Source: Lachnospiraceae bacterium MD308
GTDB taxonomy: Bacteria > Bacillota > Clostridia > Lachnospirales > Lachnospiraceae
Direction of reading: 5' to 3'
Assembly (NCBI GenBank): GCA_000403475.2
Contig: KE159796.1
Coordinates: 963,736 to 1,027,735 of the forward strand
DNA length: 64,000 bases
Shown piece after piece: positions 41,221-49,815 of the stretch. A model generated the notes under the pieces. That model was not told the DNA's origin. It did no database searches and was given only the letters and a program-made list of their open reading frames with translations. A program made the translations under genes and the position numbers. Numbering within the stretch: the first letter of the stretch is position 1; the number at the start of each line of letters is the position of its first letter.

Positions 41221-42072
41221 ATGAAAAAATTAACCGATGAAGAATTTAAGGCTCTGGCCGCCAAAGCTACAGCCGGAGACAAAAAAGCACTCGAAACCCT
41301 TGTCACGAATCTGCAGGACACGGTATTCAACCTGTCGCTGCGGATGCTGGGAACATTCGCGGACGCGGAGGACGCTGCCCAGGACATTTTGCTAAAAGTG
41401 ATTACGCACCTGTCCTCCTTCCGCGGCGAGAGCGCGTTTACTACATGGGTCTTTCGCATCGCCGTCAATCACCTGAAAAATTATCAAAAGCATATGTTCG
41501 CCCACCACCCTCTGAGCTTTGAATTTTACGGGGAGGACATCGAACACGCCCGGATAGAAGACGTGCCCGACCTCTCCCAGGAGATAGACAAAGAGCTCTT
41601 AGCGGAGGAACTTAAGATGTCCTGCACCAATGTAATGCTGCAATGTCTCGACGCCGAGAGCAGATGCATCTTTATCCTTGGCACGATGTTTAAGATCGAC
41701 AGCCGGATTGCCGGGGAAATCCTGAATATGACGCCGGAAAACTACCGCCAGCGGCTCTCCCGGACAAAAAAGAAGATGGCGGATTTCCTAAGACAGTATT
41801 GCGGGGAATACGGCGACGGCAGATGCCGCTGCAAAGACCGGGTGAATTATGCGGTTTCTTGCCGCCGGATCAACCCCCTCGAGCCGGATTACGCAAAAGC
41901 GGCGGAGATTCCCTTAGAGACGATGCTCTGCGTAAAAAATGCAATGGAAGAAATGGACGGCCTCTCACAGGATTTTTCTTTCTTAAAGCCCTACGAATCC
42001 CCGGAGCGCACAAAGCATTTCCTGCGGGAAATCCTTGATTCCGCCCAGTTTTCCGTCATCAAAGACTCATAA
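41221..42072 (+). CDS. ECF-like RNA polymerase sigma factor with C-terminal extension
   Basis: A 283-residue protein. Region 2 (residues 25-95: TVFNLSLRMLGTFADAEDAAQDILLKVITHL ... TTWVFRIAVNHLKNY) and region 4 (about 135-195: CIFILGTMFKIDSRIAGEILNMTPENYRQRLSRTKKKM) are intact. About 90 residues follow, starting with a Cys cluster (CGEYGDGRCRCKDRVNYAVSC). ECF factors usually end near residue 190, so the tail may be a built-in regulatory or zinc-binding domain replacing an anti-sigma factor. No anti-sigma gene is adjacent. AGGAGG precedes the ATG. Confidence 0.88.
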   Translation: MKKLTDEEFKALAAKATAGDKKALETLVTNLQDTVFNLSLRMLGTFADAEDAAQDILLKVITHLSSFRGESAFTTWVFRIAVNHLKNYQKHMFAHHPLSFEFYGEDIEHARIEDVPDLSQEIDKELLAEELKMSCTNVMLQCLDAESRCIFILGTMFKIDSRIAGEILNMTPENYRQRLSRTKKKMADFLRQYCGEYGDGRCRCKDRVNYAVSCRRINPLEPDYAKAAEIPLETMLCVKNAMEEMDGLSQDFSFLKPYESPERTKHFLREILDSAQFSVIKDS

Positions 42073-42098
42073 AAGAAAATTCGTAAAGGAGAAACGCT

Positions 42099-42782
42099 AT
42101 GGACACACAACTGATTCTTGATTATCTGACAGACTTAAGCATGAACAACAACCGGGAATGGTATCATGCCAACAAAGACGCATTTAAAAAGGCCAACGCC
42201 GAATTTGAAAGCCTGCTCGACGCTCTGATACTGGGAATCGGAACCTTTGACAGCAGCATTTTGCAAAACAACCCAAAAGACCTTACCTTTAAAATCGTGA
42301 GGGACACCCGTTTCAGCCACGACAAATCCCCCTACAATCCGGCATTCCGCGCCCACATTTCCTCCAAAGGAAAGCTGCCGGTGCCTGTAGGCTACTACCT
42401 GATGGTAAAGCCCGGGGATCAGTCATTTTTAGGCGGCGGCTTATTTGCTGATATGTTCAAGGACGCCACGTCGATGGTACGGGATTACATTACCGGAAAC
42501 GGACCGGAGCTTGAACAGATCATCCATGCGCCGGAGTTCGAAAAGCATTTCACCCTCCAGGGAACAGCGCTAAAAAAAGTTCCCGCAGGCTACGACAAAG
42601 AACACCCGCAGGCCGAATATTTAAAATATAAAAGCTGGTATATCGAATACCCTATAAAAGACAGCGAACTCTCCGACGCAAGCGCTTTCATCAAAAAAGC
42701 CGCAGGCCTGTTCTGTCTCATGAAACCCTTTAACGATTATCTAAACAAAGCGCTCTCTAAGTTCGAGATGCCTAAAAGGTAA
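42099..42782 (+). CDS. DUF2461 family protein
   Basis: A 227-residue DUF2461 protein: LTDLSMNNNREWYHANKDAFKKA (about 9-31), KIVRDTRFSHDKSPYNPAFRAHI (about 67-89) and GYYLMVKPGDQSFLGGGLF. Widespread in bacteria and fungi, function unknown. It follows the sigma factor by 26 bases and may be co-transcribed with it. Confidence 0.9.
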   Translation: MDTQLILDYLTDLSMNNNREWYHANKDAFKKANAEFESLLDALILGIGTFDSSILQNNPKDLTFKIVRDTRFSHDKSPYNPAFRAHISSKGKLPVPVGYYLMVKPGDQSFLGGGLFADMFKDATSMVRDYITGNGPELEQIIHAPEFEKHFTLQGTALKKVPAGYDKEHPQAEYLKYKSWYIEYPIKDSELSDASAFIKKAAGLFCLMKPFNDYLNKALSKFEMPKR

Positions 42783-42831
42783 AAAAAGCACCCGCCGGAC
42801 TCTTTAAAGTCCAACGGGTACTTTTTTTCTT
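42781..42831. terminator. Bidirectional terminator
   Basis: AAAAAAAGCACCCG ... GGACT-ctttaA-AGTCC ... CGGGTACTTTTTTT: a long GC stem with A and T runs on both sides, placed between the convergent DUF2461 and SASP genes. Confidence 0.9.
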
Positions 42832-42837
42832 GATTGC

Positions 42838-43044
42838 TTATTTGCCAGCCATCTGCTTTTCCTGCTGCTCGATCATTTTCTTAACCATATATCCGCCTAC
42901 AGAACCATTCTGTCTGGATGTCAGGTCTCCGTTGTAGCCGTCAGATAACGGTACTCCAAGTTCGCTTGCAACCTCATATTTGAATTTGTCAAGTGCACCC
43001 TTTGCTTCAGGTACGGCTGTTCTGTTAGATGAACGATTTGCCAT
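42838..43044 (-). CDS. Alpha/beta-type small acid-soluble spore protein
   Basis: A 68-residue SASP: AKGALDKFKYEVASELGVPLSDGYNGDLTSRQNGSVGGYMVKKMIEQQE contains the conserved helix-turn-helix and the GPR protease site region (KYEVASE). These proteins coat and protect DNA in dormant spores. Strong evidence that the organism belongs to a spore-forming lineage. AGGAGAG precedes the ATG. Confidence 0.97.
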   Translation of the reverse strand: MANRSSNRTAVPEAKGALDKFKYEVASELGVPLSDGYNGDLTSRQNGSVGGYMVKKMIEQQEKQMAGK

Positions 43045-43111
43045 TTTTACTCTCCTCCTTTTTGTAACTTTGTAACCTTTTGTTTTGTTACAACCATAGT
43101 ATATGGAGGAA

Positions 43112-45142
43112 TCAGATTATTACACTAGAAGGTTCTTCATATTTTGGAAGTTTTTTCAACCATTCATGATCTGTCTCGATCAGCCAGTCCGCCGCCTCAT
43201 TTGCCTGCTTAAGAATCTTCGCGTCCTGATACACATCCGCGATTTTAAAATTCATAAGGCCGCTTTGGCGGATGCCGAAAAGGTCTCCCGGCCCGCGGAG
43301 CCTTAAATCCTCGCTGGCAATCTTAAACCCGTCGTTCGTTTTATTTAAAATCTCAAGACGCTCCCTCGTCTCCTTCGCCTTAGAGCCGCTCATAAAGATA
43401 CAGTAGGACTGATGTTTCCCCCGCCCTACCCTGCCTCTTAGCTGATGGAGCTGCGCCAGGCCGAACCGCTCCGCATTTTCGATCATCATTACCGTGGCGT
43501 TTGGCACGTCGATTCCCACCTCGATGACTGTCGTGGAGACGAGCACATGGCTCTCCCGCCTGGAAAACCTTTCCATGATGGCGTCTTTTTCCTTCTGCCG
43601 CATCTTTCCGTGGAGGAAATCCACCACAATTTCCCCACCAAGCTCTTCCTTAAGCGCCGCCGCGTAATCCGTCACATTTTCAGCCTCAAGGCTCTCGCTC
43701 TCCTCCACCATAGGGCAGATGACGTAGCACTGCCTCCCCTCGGCGATCTGCTTTTTCATAAATGTGTACGCCGTCTTCCGGTAGCCGGTGTCCACCACGC
43801 AGTTTTTGATGGGCAGGCGGTTTGCCGGCAGCTCGTCCATGACAGAGATATCCAGGTCGCCGTACAGAATGATCGCCAGCGTCCTTGGAATAGGCGTCGC
43901 GCTCATGACAAGCACATGGGGCACGCCCCCCTTCTCTGCAAATGTCTCCCGCTGCTTGACCCCGAACCTGTGCTGCTCGTCCGTGATGACTAATCCTAAA
44001 TTGTCATAATTCACCGCCCCCTGGATCAGGGCATGGGTTCCTATGATAATCTTCGCCAGGCCGCACTCGATCCGGTCGTAAGCCCTTCGTTTTTCCTTCG
44101 CCGTCATAGAGCCGGTAAGGAGCACTGTCTTGACAGCCAGCCCATGCTCCTCAAGAAGTTTCGTAACAGACTCGTAATGCTGCCTTGCCAACACCTCCGT
44201 CGGCGCCATCATCGCCCCCTGAAAGCCGTTCAAGGCAGCGGTAATCAGGGCAAGCACCGCTACGATGGTCTTCCCCGAGCCTACGTCTCCCTGCACCAGC
44301 CGGGACATTACCGTATCGGAGCCAAGGTCATTTGCAATCTCTCCCCACACCTTTTTCTGCGCCCCGGTCAGCTCAAAGGGCAGCTCACCGATAAAGCGCT
44401 CCACCTCCGGACGCATTTCCATCACATACTCGTTCCTAAGTTTCCCGCTGCCGTCCTTAAGACTTCGGAGGGCAAGGATGAACTCCAAAAATTCCTCGAA
44501 CACCATCCGGTTCCTGGCATGGTAAAACACTTCCTTATCCTCCGGGAAATGAATCCCCCTCAGCGCGTAATTATACTCTGCAAGCCCGTATTTCAGCCGA
44601 ATCTCCTCCGGCAGCGTCTCCCGCGCCAGATTTAAGTTATCAAACGCCTGCCGCACAGCCTTTACCACCGCATTGTTGGTAAGCCCCGCCGTCAGTCCGT
44701 ACACCGGCTGCAGCGTGTGAAGTTTGTCCTCATATTTCTCCGGCGGATAAAAAATCTCCGGATGCTCCATCACGATAGCGTCCTTTTTCCTCACGATGCG
44801 CCCCCGCAGCGTGACCACGCCTCCACCAGCAAGAGTCGTCCTAAGAAACGGCATCCGAAACCAGATAACGCGCAAAGTTCCGGTGATGTCCTTCACATGG
44901 AGGGTCGTGACCTGCATCCGGGGCGAGCCGCCCACCTGGATTCTCCCGTAGATGGCTCCCGTCACTGTCATGACCCGGCCTTCCTCCAACTCGCTTATGG
45001 GTGCCGCCTCCTCATAGACATCATACCCTCTCGGATAACAGCGGATCAGATCGCCCACCGTTTCAACGCCTATTTTGTGAAACAGCTTTTCCGTCTTCTC
45101 ACCGATTCCCTTTAATTCTTTAATCTTTGTCGATTCAATCAT
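43112..45142 (-). CDS. recG: ATP-dependent DNA helicase RecG
   Basis: A 676-residue RecG: N-terminal wedge/OB domain (about 50-150), Walker A GDVGSGKT (about 288), DEQHRFG, SATPIPRT and the motif VI QLRGRVGRGKHQSYC. It remodels stalled forks and branched DNA. Full length. It lies upstream of nothing co-directional in this window except the sigma/SASP block, and follows the FakA-like gene after a terminator. Confidence 0.96.
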   Translation of the reverse strand: MIESTKIKELKGIGEKTEKLFHKIGVETVGDLIRCYPRGYDVYEEAAPISELEEGRVMTVTGAIYGRIQVGGSPRMQVTTLHVKDITGTLRVIWFRMPFLRTTLAGGGVVTLRGRIVRKKDAIVMEHPEIFYPPEKYEDKLHTLQPVYGLTAGLTNNAVVKAVRQAFDNLNLARETLPEEIRLKYGLAEYNYALRGIHFPEDKEVFYHARNRMVFEEFLEFILALRSLKDGSGKLRNEYVMEMRPEVERFIGELPFELTGAQKKVWGEIANDLGSDTVMSRLVQGDVGSGKTIVAVLALITAALNGFQGAMMAPTEVLARQHYESVTKLLEEHGLAVKTVLLTGSMTAKEKRRAYDRIECGLAKIIIGTHALIQGAVNYDNLGLVITDEQHRFGVKQRETFAEKGGVPHVLVMSATPIPRTLAIILYGDLDISVMDELPANRLPIKNCVVDTGYRKTAYTFMKKQIAEGRQCYVICPMVEESESLEAENVTDYAAALKEELGGEIVVDFLHGKMRQKEKDAIMERFSRRESHVLVSTTVIEVGIDVPNATVMMIENAERFGLAQLHQLRGRVGRGKHQSYCIFMSGSKAKETRERLEILNKTNDGFKIASEDLRLRGPGDLFGIRQSGLMNFKIADVYQDAKILKQANEAADWLIETDHEWLKKLPKYEEPSSVII

Positions 45143-45172
45143 ATCTATTCCCTATTTTCCCGTAACAGGTGC

Positions 45173-45199
45173 AAAAAGAGGACACTGACTGCCCTCTTT
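45173..45199 (-). terminator. Terminator after the FakA-like gene
   Basis: AAAGAGG (45175-45181) and CCTCTTT (45193-45199) with further pairing inside; the minus-strand copy is followed by TTTTT. It lies 70 bases past the stop of the DAK-domain gene and before recG. Confidence 0.65.
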
Positions 45200-45268
45200 C
45201 CTCAATTTCAATATATTGCCGTAACTCAATGCGAGATCACTCCAGCGCTCCGCAATCCATAACAAACG

Positions 45269-46951
45269 TTACTCCACAGCAAGCACATAATAATAGATTG
45301 GCTGCCCGCCAAAATGAGCGTCCACATCCAGCTCCGGATACGCCTCCTCAATTCTTCCGATAAACTCCCTCGCATCCTTCTCGCTGATCTCCTCGCCATA
45401 GTAAAGACTGATCAGCTCAGAATCCTCATCCACAAGGGCTCCTAAAAGCTCAAGGGCTGTGTCCTCCACATCCTTGCCTACTGCAAGTATGCCCTTATCA
45501 CCGATTCCCATGATATCACCCTCGTGAATCTCCTTGTCATCAATGTGGGTATCACGCACTGCGTAGGTCACCTGTCCGGTCTTCACATGCTGAATCTCTT
45601 CTAACATCGTCTCCTCGTTCGTCTTCACATCCGCATCTGCCATAAAGTTGATGATGGCTGTGATTCCCTGAGGCACTGTCTTTGTGGGAATCACGATAAT
45701 CTCCTTATCCTCCACAAGTGCCTTCGCCTGATTGGCGGCAAGAACGATATTCTTATTATTCGGAAGAATGAAGATTGCATCCGCATTCACCTGCTCGATG
45801 GCATTGAGCATATCCTCGGTGCTCGGGTTCATCGTCTGGCCGCCCTCAATAATGTAGTCTGCGCCAAGCTCTTTAAAGATTCCGTTGATTCCTTCCCCGA
45901 TAGACACCGTGATAAAGCCAATCGGCTTTCTCGGCTCCCCGCTCTTCTTTGCTTCCCCGGACTTTTCATCTTCCTTTGCCTGCTCTTTTGCCAGCTTTTC
46001 TGCATCCCGGATCAACTTCTCCTGATGCTCTTCCCGCATATTGTCAATCTTCATGCGGGAAAGCTGGCCGTATCCAAGTGCCTTCTGGATTGCAAGACCC
46101 GGATCATTCGTGTGGACATGAATCTTCACCACATCGTCATCTGCCACGCACACGATGGAATCTCCGATGGATGACAGATACTCCTTGAAATCATGCTCAT
46201 CCTTGTCTGTAAATTCCTTCTCCACAAGTATGATAAACTCCGTGCAGTAACCGAACTTGATATCGGCTTCCTCCTGAGGAGCGGCTTTCACGCTTACCTT
46301 CACACTAGGCGTAATCTCCGAGTAGTCAATCTCTTTCCCAAGAAATGCGTCATACGCACCCTTGATTACTTCCAAAAGCCCCTGGCCGCCGGAGTCCACA
46401 ACTCCCGCCTCCTTGAGCACCGGAAGCATATCAGGAGTCTTCGCAAGCACTTCTTCCGCATGCTGGATGACAGCCGGCAAAAATACTTCCAGGTCATCCG
46501 TCTCCTGGGCCATCTGCATGGCCTTCTCCGAAATCCCGCTGGCTACCGTAAGTATTGTACCTTCCTTCGGCTTCATGACCGCCTTATACGCCGTCTCCCT
46601 CGCCCTGCTGCATGCAGCCGCAAGCCCTGTCACATCAATCTCCTGCTCCTCGCGGATAGATTTCGTAAACCCACGCAGAAGCTGCGACAGGATAACGCCT
46701 GAATTTCCTCTGGCGCCTCTTAGAGACCCTGACGAAATAGCCTTTGCCAAATCCTTCATCGTCGGTTTGTCAAGCGCTGCAACTTCCTTCGCCGCAGCCA
46801 TAATCGTGAGCGACATATTCGTCCCTGTATCACCGTCCGGCACAGGAAATACATTCAGCTCATTGATAATTTCTTTCTTTGCCTCGATATTGTGTGCGCC
46901 TGCCAAAAACATCTTCGCAAGCATCTCCACATTGATAGATTTTGTAGCCAC
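45269..46951 (-). CDS. DAK2-domain kinase, FakA/YloV-like
   Basis: A 560-residue protein. N-terminal DhaL/DAK2 domain (about 1-200) with VPDGDTGTNMSLTIMAAAKE and GSLRGARGNSGVILSQLLRG, the nucleotide and magnesium site. The C-terminal half is DegV-like (GFITVSIGEGINGIFKELGADYIIEGGQTMNPSTEDM). FakA phosphorylates fatty acids bound to FakB proteins, in the cytoplasm, to feed phospholipid synthesis. The yloU-yloV order with the upstream Asp23 gene is conserved in Firmicutes. Confidence 0.93.
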   Translation of the reverse strand: MATKSINVEMLAKMFLAGAHNIEAKKEIINELNVFPVPDGDTGTNMSLTIMAAAKEVAALDKPTMKDLAKAISSGSLRGARGNSGVILSQLLRGFTKSIREEQEIDVTGLAAACSRARETAYKAVMKPKEGTILTVASGISEKAMQMAQETDDLEVFLPAVIQHAEEVLAKTPDMLPVLKEAGVVDSGGQGLLEVIKGAYDAFLGKEIDYSEITPSVKVSVKAAPQEEADIKFGYCTEFIILVEKEFTDKDEHDFKEYLSSIGDSIVCVADDDVVKIHVHTNDPGLAIQKALGYGQLSRMKIDNMREEHQEKLIRDAEKLAKEQAKEDEKSGEAKKSGEPRKPIGFITVSIGEGINGIFKELGADYIIEGGQTMNPSTEDMLNAIEQVNADAIFILPNNKNIVLAANQAKALVEDKEIIVIPTKTVPQGITAIINFMADADVKTNEETMLEEIQHVKTGQVTYAVRDTHIDDKEIHEGDIMGIGDKGILAVGKDVEDTALELLGALVDEDSELISLYYGEEISEKDAREFIGRIEEAYPELDVDAHFGGQPIYYYVLAVE

Positions 46952-46971
46952 TTCTTCCCTTCCTCCTTAGC

Positions 46972-47331
46972 TTAGTCGATGACTCTTACGCCTTCTATAT
47001 AGATATTAATCTTATCCACAGGCATGCCGGAAAATTCCTCTACCTTGTACTGTACATTGCTGATCAAGTTCTCCGTAACTGCCGAAATACTCACACCGTA
47101 TGAAACGATAATATGAAAATCAAGGGCAATATGATTATCCTCAGATATCGACACCTGAATTCCTCTTGTAAGGCTTTCCTTTTTAAGCAGATGAACCAGG
47201 CCGTCCTTCATATTCACAGCCGCCATACCGACAATACCAAAACATTCAACCGCAACTGTACCTGCATATTTGGCAATGACTTCTGAGTCTATTGTAATAA
47301 TGCCAAGATCAGTATTCATGCATCCTTTCAT
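46972..47331 (-). CDS. Asp23/Gls24 family protein (YloU-like)
   Basis: A 119-residue Asp23/Gls24 protein: GIITIDSEVIAKYAGTVAVECFGIVGMA, then VSISEDNHIALDFHIIVSYGVSISAV. The family is envelope-associated, linked to alkaline or cell-wall stress, and co-occurs with the DAK2 kinase, as here (20-base gap). The ATG at 47331 is preferred, with GGAGG 8 bases upstream; a 5-codon longer form is possible. Confidence 0.92.
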   Translation of the reverse strand: MKGCMNTDLGIITIDSEVIAKYAGTVAVECFGIVGMAAVNMKDGLVHLLKKESLTRGIQVSISEDNHIALDFHIIVSYGVSISAVTENLISNVQYKVEEFSGMPVDKINIYIEGVRVID

Positions 47332-47432
47332 ATTAAAAACCTCCATTTTCCTATCGCTAAAGTTATCATAACCATAACCACATTAATATAGTTATTATAC
47401 TCTGTTTTCCATACTTTTACAATCTAATCTGT

Positions 47433-47470
47433 AAAAAAAGAACCAGATTCCATTGAACCTGATTCTTTCA
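47433..47470 (-). terminator. Terminator of rpmB
   Basis: AAAGAACCAGATTC (47437-47450) pairs with GAACCTGATTCTTT (47455-47468) through G-U tolerant pairing; the minus-strand copy is followed by seven T. It is 12 bases past the rpmB stop. Confidence 0.85.
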
Positions 47471-47481
47471 TACGCCCTCAA

Positions 47482-47670
47482 TTATGCACGCTCAACTTTA
47501 CCGGATCTTAAACATGAAGTACATACATACATCTTTTTCGTTCCGCCGTTCTCTGTTTTTACACGAACTGATTTTACGTTTGATTTCCACATCTTTGGTG
47601 TTTTTCTATTAGAATGGCTTACATTATTCCCAAAGTGAGCACCCTTTTCGCAAATTGCACATTTTGCCAT
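47482..47670 (-). CDS. rpmB: 50S ribosomal protein L28
   Basis: A 62-residue L28 with MAKCAICEKGAHFGNNVSHSNRKT and the zinc-type Cys pairs (CAIC and CTSC). Monocistronic, with its own terminator. Placed beside the Asp23/DAK2 genes as in many Firmicutes. Confidence 0.97.
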   Translation of the reverse strand: MAKCAICEKGAHFGNNVSHSNRKTPKMWKSNVKSVRVKTENGGTKKMYVCTSCLRSGKVERA

Positions 47671-47793
47671 GACTGCACCTCCTAACGCTCAAAATAAGTC
47701 CTCTCACCGGACTCACAACACTAGGTATTGTAGCATACAAGCTCGGATAATGCAAGTATATTTTTCTCAAATTTACTGAAAATATACAGGAAA

Positions 47794-47931
47794 CTAGCAA
47801 CAAAACAAATTATAGCCCGCTAGAATACACAGGATGATACTGATTACTTCAATAAATGTATTCGGCAAAATCAATGAAAGAATCAGTCCTACGGCAATCC
47901 AGAACAGGGCAAACCCAATCACACGTTTCAT
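47794..47931 (-). CDS. Small two-helix membrane protein
   Basis: A 45-residue frame, MKRVIGFALFWIAVG then LILSLILPNTFIEVISIILCILAGYNLFCC, giving two membrane helices. Its clean hydrophobic pattern and position before the GerW gene suggest a real small gene of the kind common in Lachnospiraceae; the ribosome-binding site is weak and a second ATG lies two codons upstream (47937). Function unknown. Confidence 0.55.
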   Translation of the reverse strand: MKRVIGFALFWIAVGLILSLILPNTFIEVISIILCILAGYNLFCC

Positions 47932-48012
47932 AACCATGCACCCGTTCTTCTTTTGTATATTCTATGAGTACGCCGCTTTCTTTATTCCTCAGATTCCAGA
48001 TCGCAGTGACAC

Positions 48013-48399
48013 TTATATTTCCGAATCAAGGATATCGGAAAACTCCTGCTCTGTCATCTCCTCTTCATCCCCTTTTGTGAATCTGTCTACGACATCCGGC
48101 ACCATATCGAGAATCTTCGTAATCGTATCCTGATTCTTGATATTCACAAGCTTCGTCTTTCCGTTCTGGATCACTAACACAGCACAAGGAGTAATCTTTC
48201 CGCCGATTCCGCCGCCTCCCTGCTCCTTCTTATCACTGCTGAATGCCCCGGCTCCGAGCCCAAAAGACACGTCAACAAGCGGCAGGATAATCGTATCCCC
48301 GATGTGGATTGCATCCCCTACAACTGTCTTCGAAGAAATCATACCGTCAACACCCTTGAACAGTGACTCAACTGTCCCTTTAAAACTATTGTCTGCCAT
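48013..48399 (-). CDS. ytfJ: GerW/YtfJ family sporulation protein
   Basis: A 128-residue GerW-type protein: FKGTVESLFKGVDGMISSKTVVGDAIHIGDTIILPLVDVSFGLGAGAF, a Gly-rich stretch (GGGGIGGKI), then PCAVLVIQNGKTKLVNIKN. In Bacillus YtfJ/GerW is a forespore protein needed for normal germination. Encoded directly after a DUF2953 gene, the conserved ytfI-ytfJ pair. Confidence 0.93.
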   Translation of the reverse strand: MADNSFKGTVESLFKGVDGMISSKTVVGDAIHIGDTIILPLVDVSFGLGAGAFSSDKKEQGGGGIGGKITPCAVLVIQNGKTKLVNIKNQDTITKILDMVPDVVDRFTKGDEEEMTEQEFSDILDSEI

Positions 48400-48417
48400 T
48401 TACTGTCTCCTCCCGCA

Positions 48418-49479
48418 TTATAACTCAAAATTTTTGATATCCTTATAGGTTTTGCGCACATTCCTGTTCCAGAAAAGGTTCCATACCAAGGCCATAAAAT
48501 GAAAAAACCGGACACGTCCTTTCATATACAGCCTTCCGTTCAAAATTCTCCCTGTAAAATCCGGCTTAAGTGATACATACTCTCCGTAATACGGATAAAA
48601 CGGGGCTATCGCCGCCAAGAACCGGCCCGTGAAAGATGGATCATCAAATCCAAATTCTGCCCGTATCAGGAACTTCTTGGGTTTCAGCCGTCTCAAAAGT
48701 CTGAATATTTCTTTTTTCGCCTTATGATATGCTCCCACATGGCTCTCATCTTTAAGAAAACCTAAAAGTCTGTCTTTTTTTTCCAATAACTCTTTTATTT
48801 TATCACAAATATTCCGTATTGTACATTTTATCTTCCGGTATATTCCTTTAATCTTTTGAAAGAAGCCCTCGCCCCTGTCATCGTCTTCGCTGTCCCAGCC
48901 TTCATAAACTTCGCGTTCCGTATAATCTTCTTCCTCATCTTCGGGGTACTCTTCCTCAAGGCTTTCCAGAATTTCCTGATAAATCTTTTCATCTTCCTCA
49001 TCCTTTTCGCCTTCGCCAAATTCATCCCACCAAATCTCTTCATTACCTTCTTTGCTTTCTTTGGGTTCATACCGCCAAGTTTCTTTACCGCCTTCTTCAT
49101 AGCCTTCTGTTTCTTCCCAAGTTTCTTCATATTCTTCACCTTCCGTTCTTTTATTCTGCACTCCTGCATCCTGTGGCGGCAATTCCTCAGAGGATAAGCC
49201 CGTCCCATACTCCTGACCGCCTAAAAACTTCTTCCATGCAATACGCAGTCTCCATTTTAATTTGTTTTCCTTATAATATATATCCGCCCTTACAAGGGAG
49301 AACATCCATGTAACCTTACCTTTCACTTTCAAGGTCTGAATCTTTCTGCTACATTTTCCGTTCACTTCATACCGGACGGGGACAAAAACAACAATGAAAA
49401 CCAGTAATACAAGTATGCCCAGTATCACTGCCAATATAAGCCCTATAATTTTTAAGATTAACAACAATATATGTAGCAT
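48418..49479 (-). CDS. DUF2953 membrane protein (YtfI-like)
   Basis: A 353-residue protein. One N-terminal membrane helix (about 3-33), a YtfI-like beta region (VRADIYYKENKLKWRLRIAWKKF), a very acidic low-complexity linker of about 100 residues rich in Glu (about 105-205), then the DUF2953 C-terminal domain (AEFGFDDPSFTGRFLAAIAPFYPYYGEYVSLKPDF). Linked to sporulation by the conserved partner ytfJ, 18 bases downstream. The long Glu-rich insert is unusual and varies between species. Confidence 0.85.
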   Translation of the reverse strand: MLHILLLILKIIGLILAVILGILVLLVFIVVFVPVRYEVNGKCSRKIQTLKVKGKVTWMFSLVRADIYYKENKLKWRLRIAWKKFLGGQEYGTGLSSEELPPQDAGVQNKRTEGEEYEETWEETEGYEEGGKETWRYEPKESKEGNEEIWWDEFGEGEKDEEDEKIYQEILESLEEEYPEDEEEDYTEREVYEGWDSEDDDRGEGFFQKIKGIYRKIKCTIRNICDKIKELLEKKDRLLGFLKDESHVGAYHKAKKEIFRLLRRLKPKKFLIRAEFGFDDPSFTGRFLAAIAPFYPYYGEYVSLKPDFTGRILNGRLYMKGRVRFFHFMALVWNLFWNRNVRKTYKDIKNFEL

Positions 49480-49480
49480 C

Positions 49481-49804
49481 TTAACCTTCCTGCTCTTTAT
49501 TCAGAATATAGGAACGAATGTCTGCCCCTCTTGTCTCATTATACACGTTTTTTGTAATTTCTTCCAGTATTTCTAAAGCCTCATCAAAACCTTTTGCAAT
49601 CCCCACAACAAAATATTCCCTCCGGGGATAATTTTTCTGCAAAAACAGGTTCGGATCTATAATCTCAAGCTGATTTTTTTCAGTGTCGGAGAGCACAAGA
49701 AGACAGATATCGAGTTGAAACTTCCCCTTTTCAATCTTTGAGATTATTTTCTTCTTTTTCTTCTTGAGACTCTCCCCCATATACAGATGCCTGTAATACC
49801 TCAT
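49481..49804 (-). CDS. Hypothetical protein upstream of the DUF2953 gene
   Basis: A 107-residue soluble protein, MRYYRHLYMGESLKKKKKKIISKIEKGKFQLDICLLVLSDTEKNQLEIIDPNLFLQKNY, with a Lys run and a mixed alpha/beta C-terminal half (YFVVGIAKGFDEALEILEEITKNVY). No family recognised. It abuts the DUF2953 gene and follows the PBP gene by 12 bases, so it is part of one operon and probably a lineage-specific gene of the Lachnospiraceae. Confidence 0.8.
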   Translation of the reverse strand: MRYYRHLYMGESLKKKKKKIISKIEKGKFQLDICLLVLSDTEKNQLEIIDPNLFLQKNYPRREYFVVGIAKGFDEALEILEEITKNVYNETRGADIRSYILNKEQEG

Positions 49805-49815
49805 AAAGCACTCTC

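Noticed and set aside
48828-49208. 126-codon Lys-rich frame within the DUF2953 gene
   Set aside because: It is a frame shadow of the Glu-rich linker of the DUF2953 protein on the same strand.
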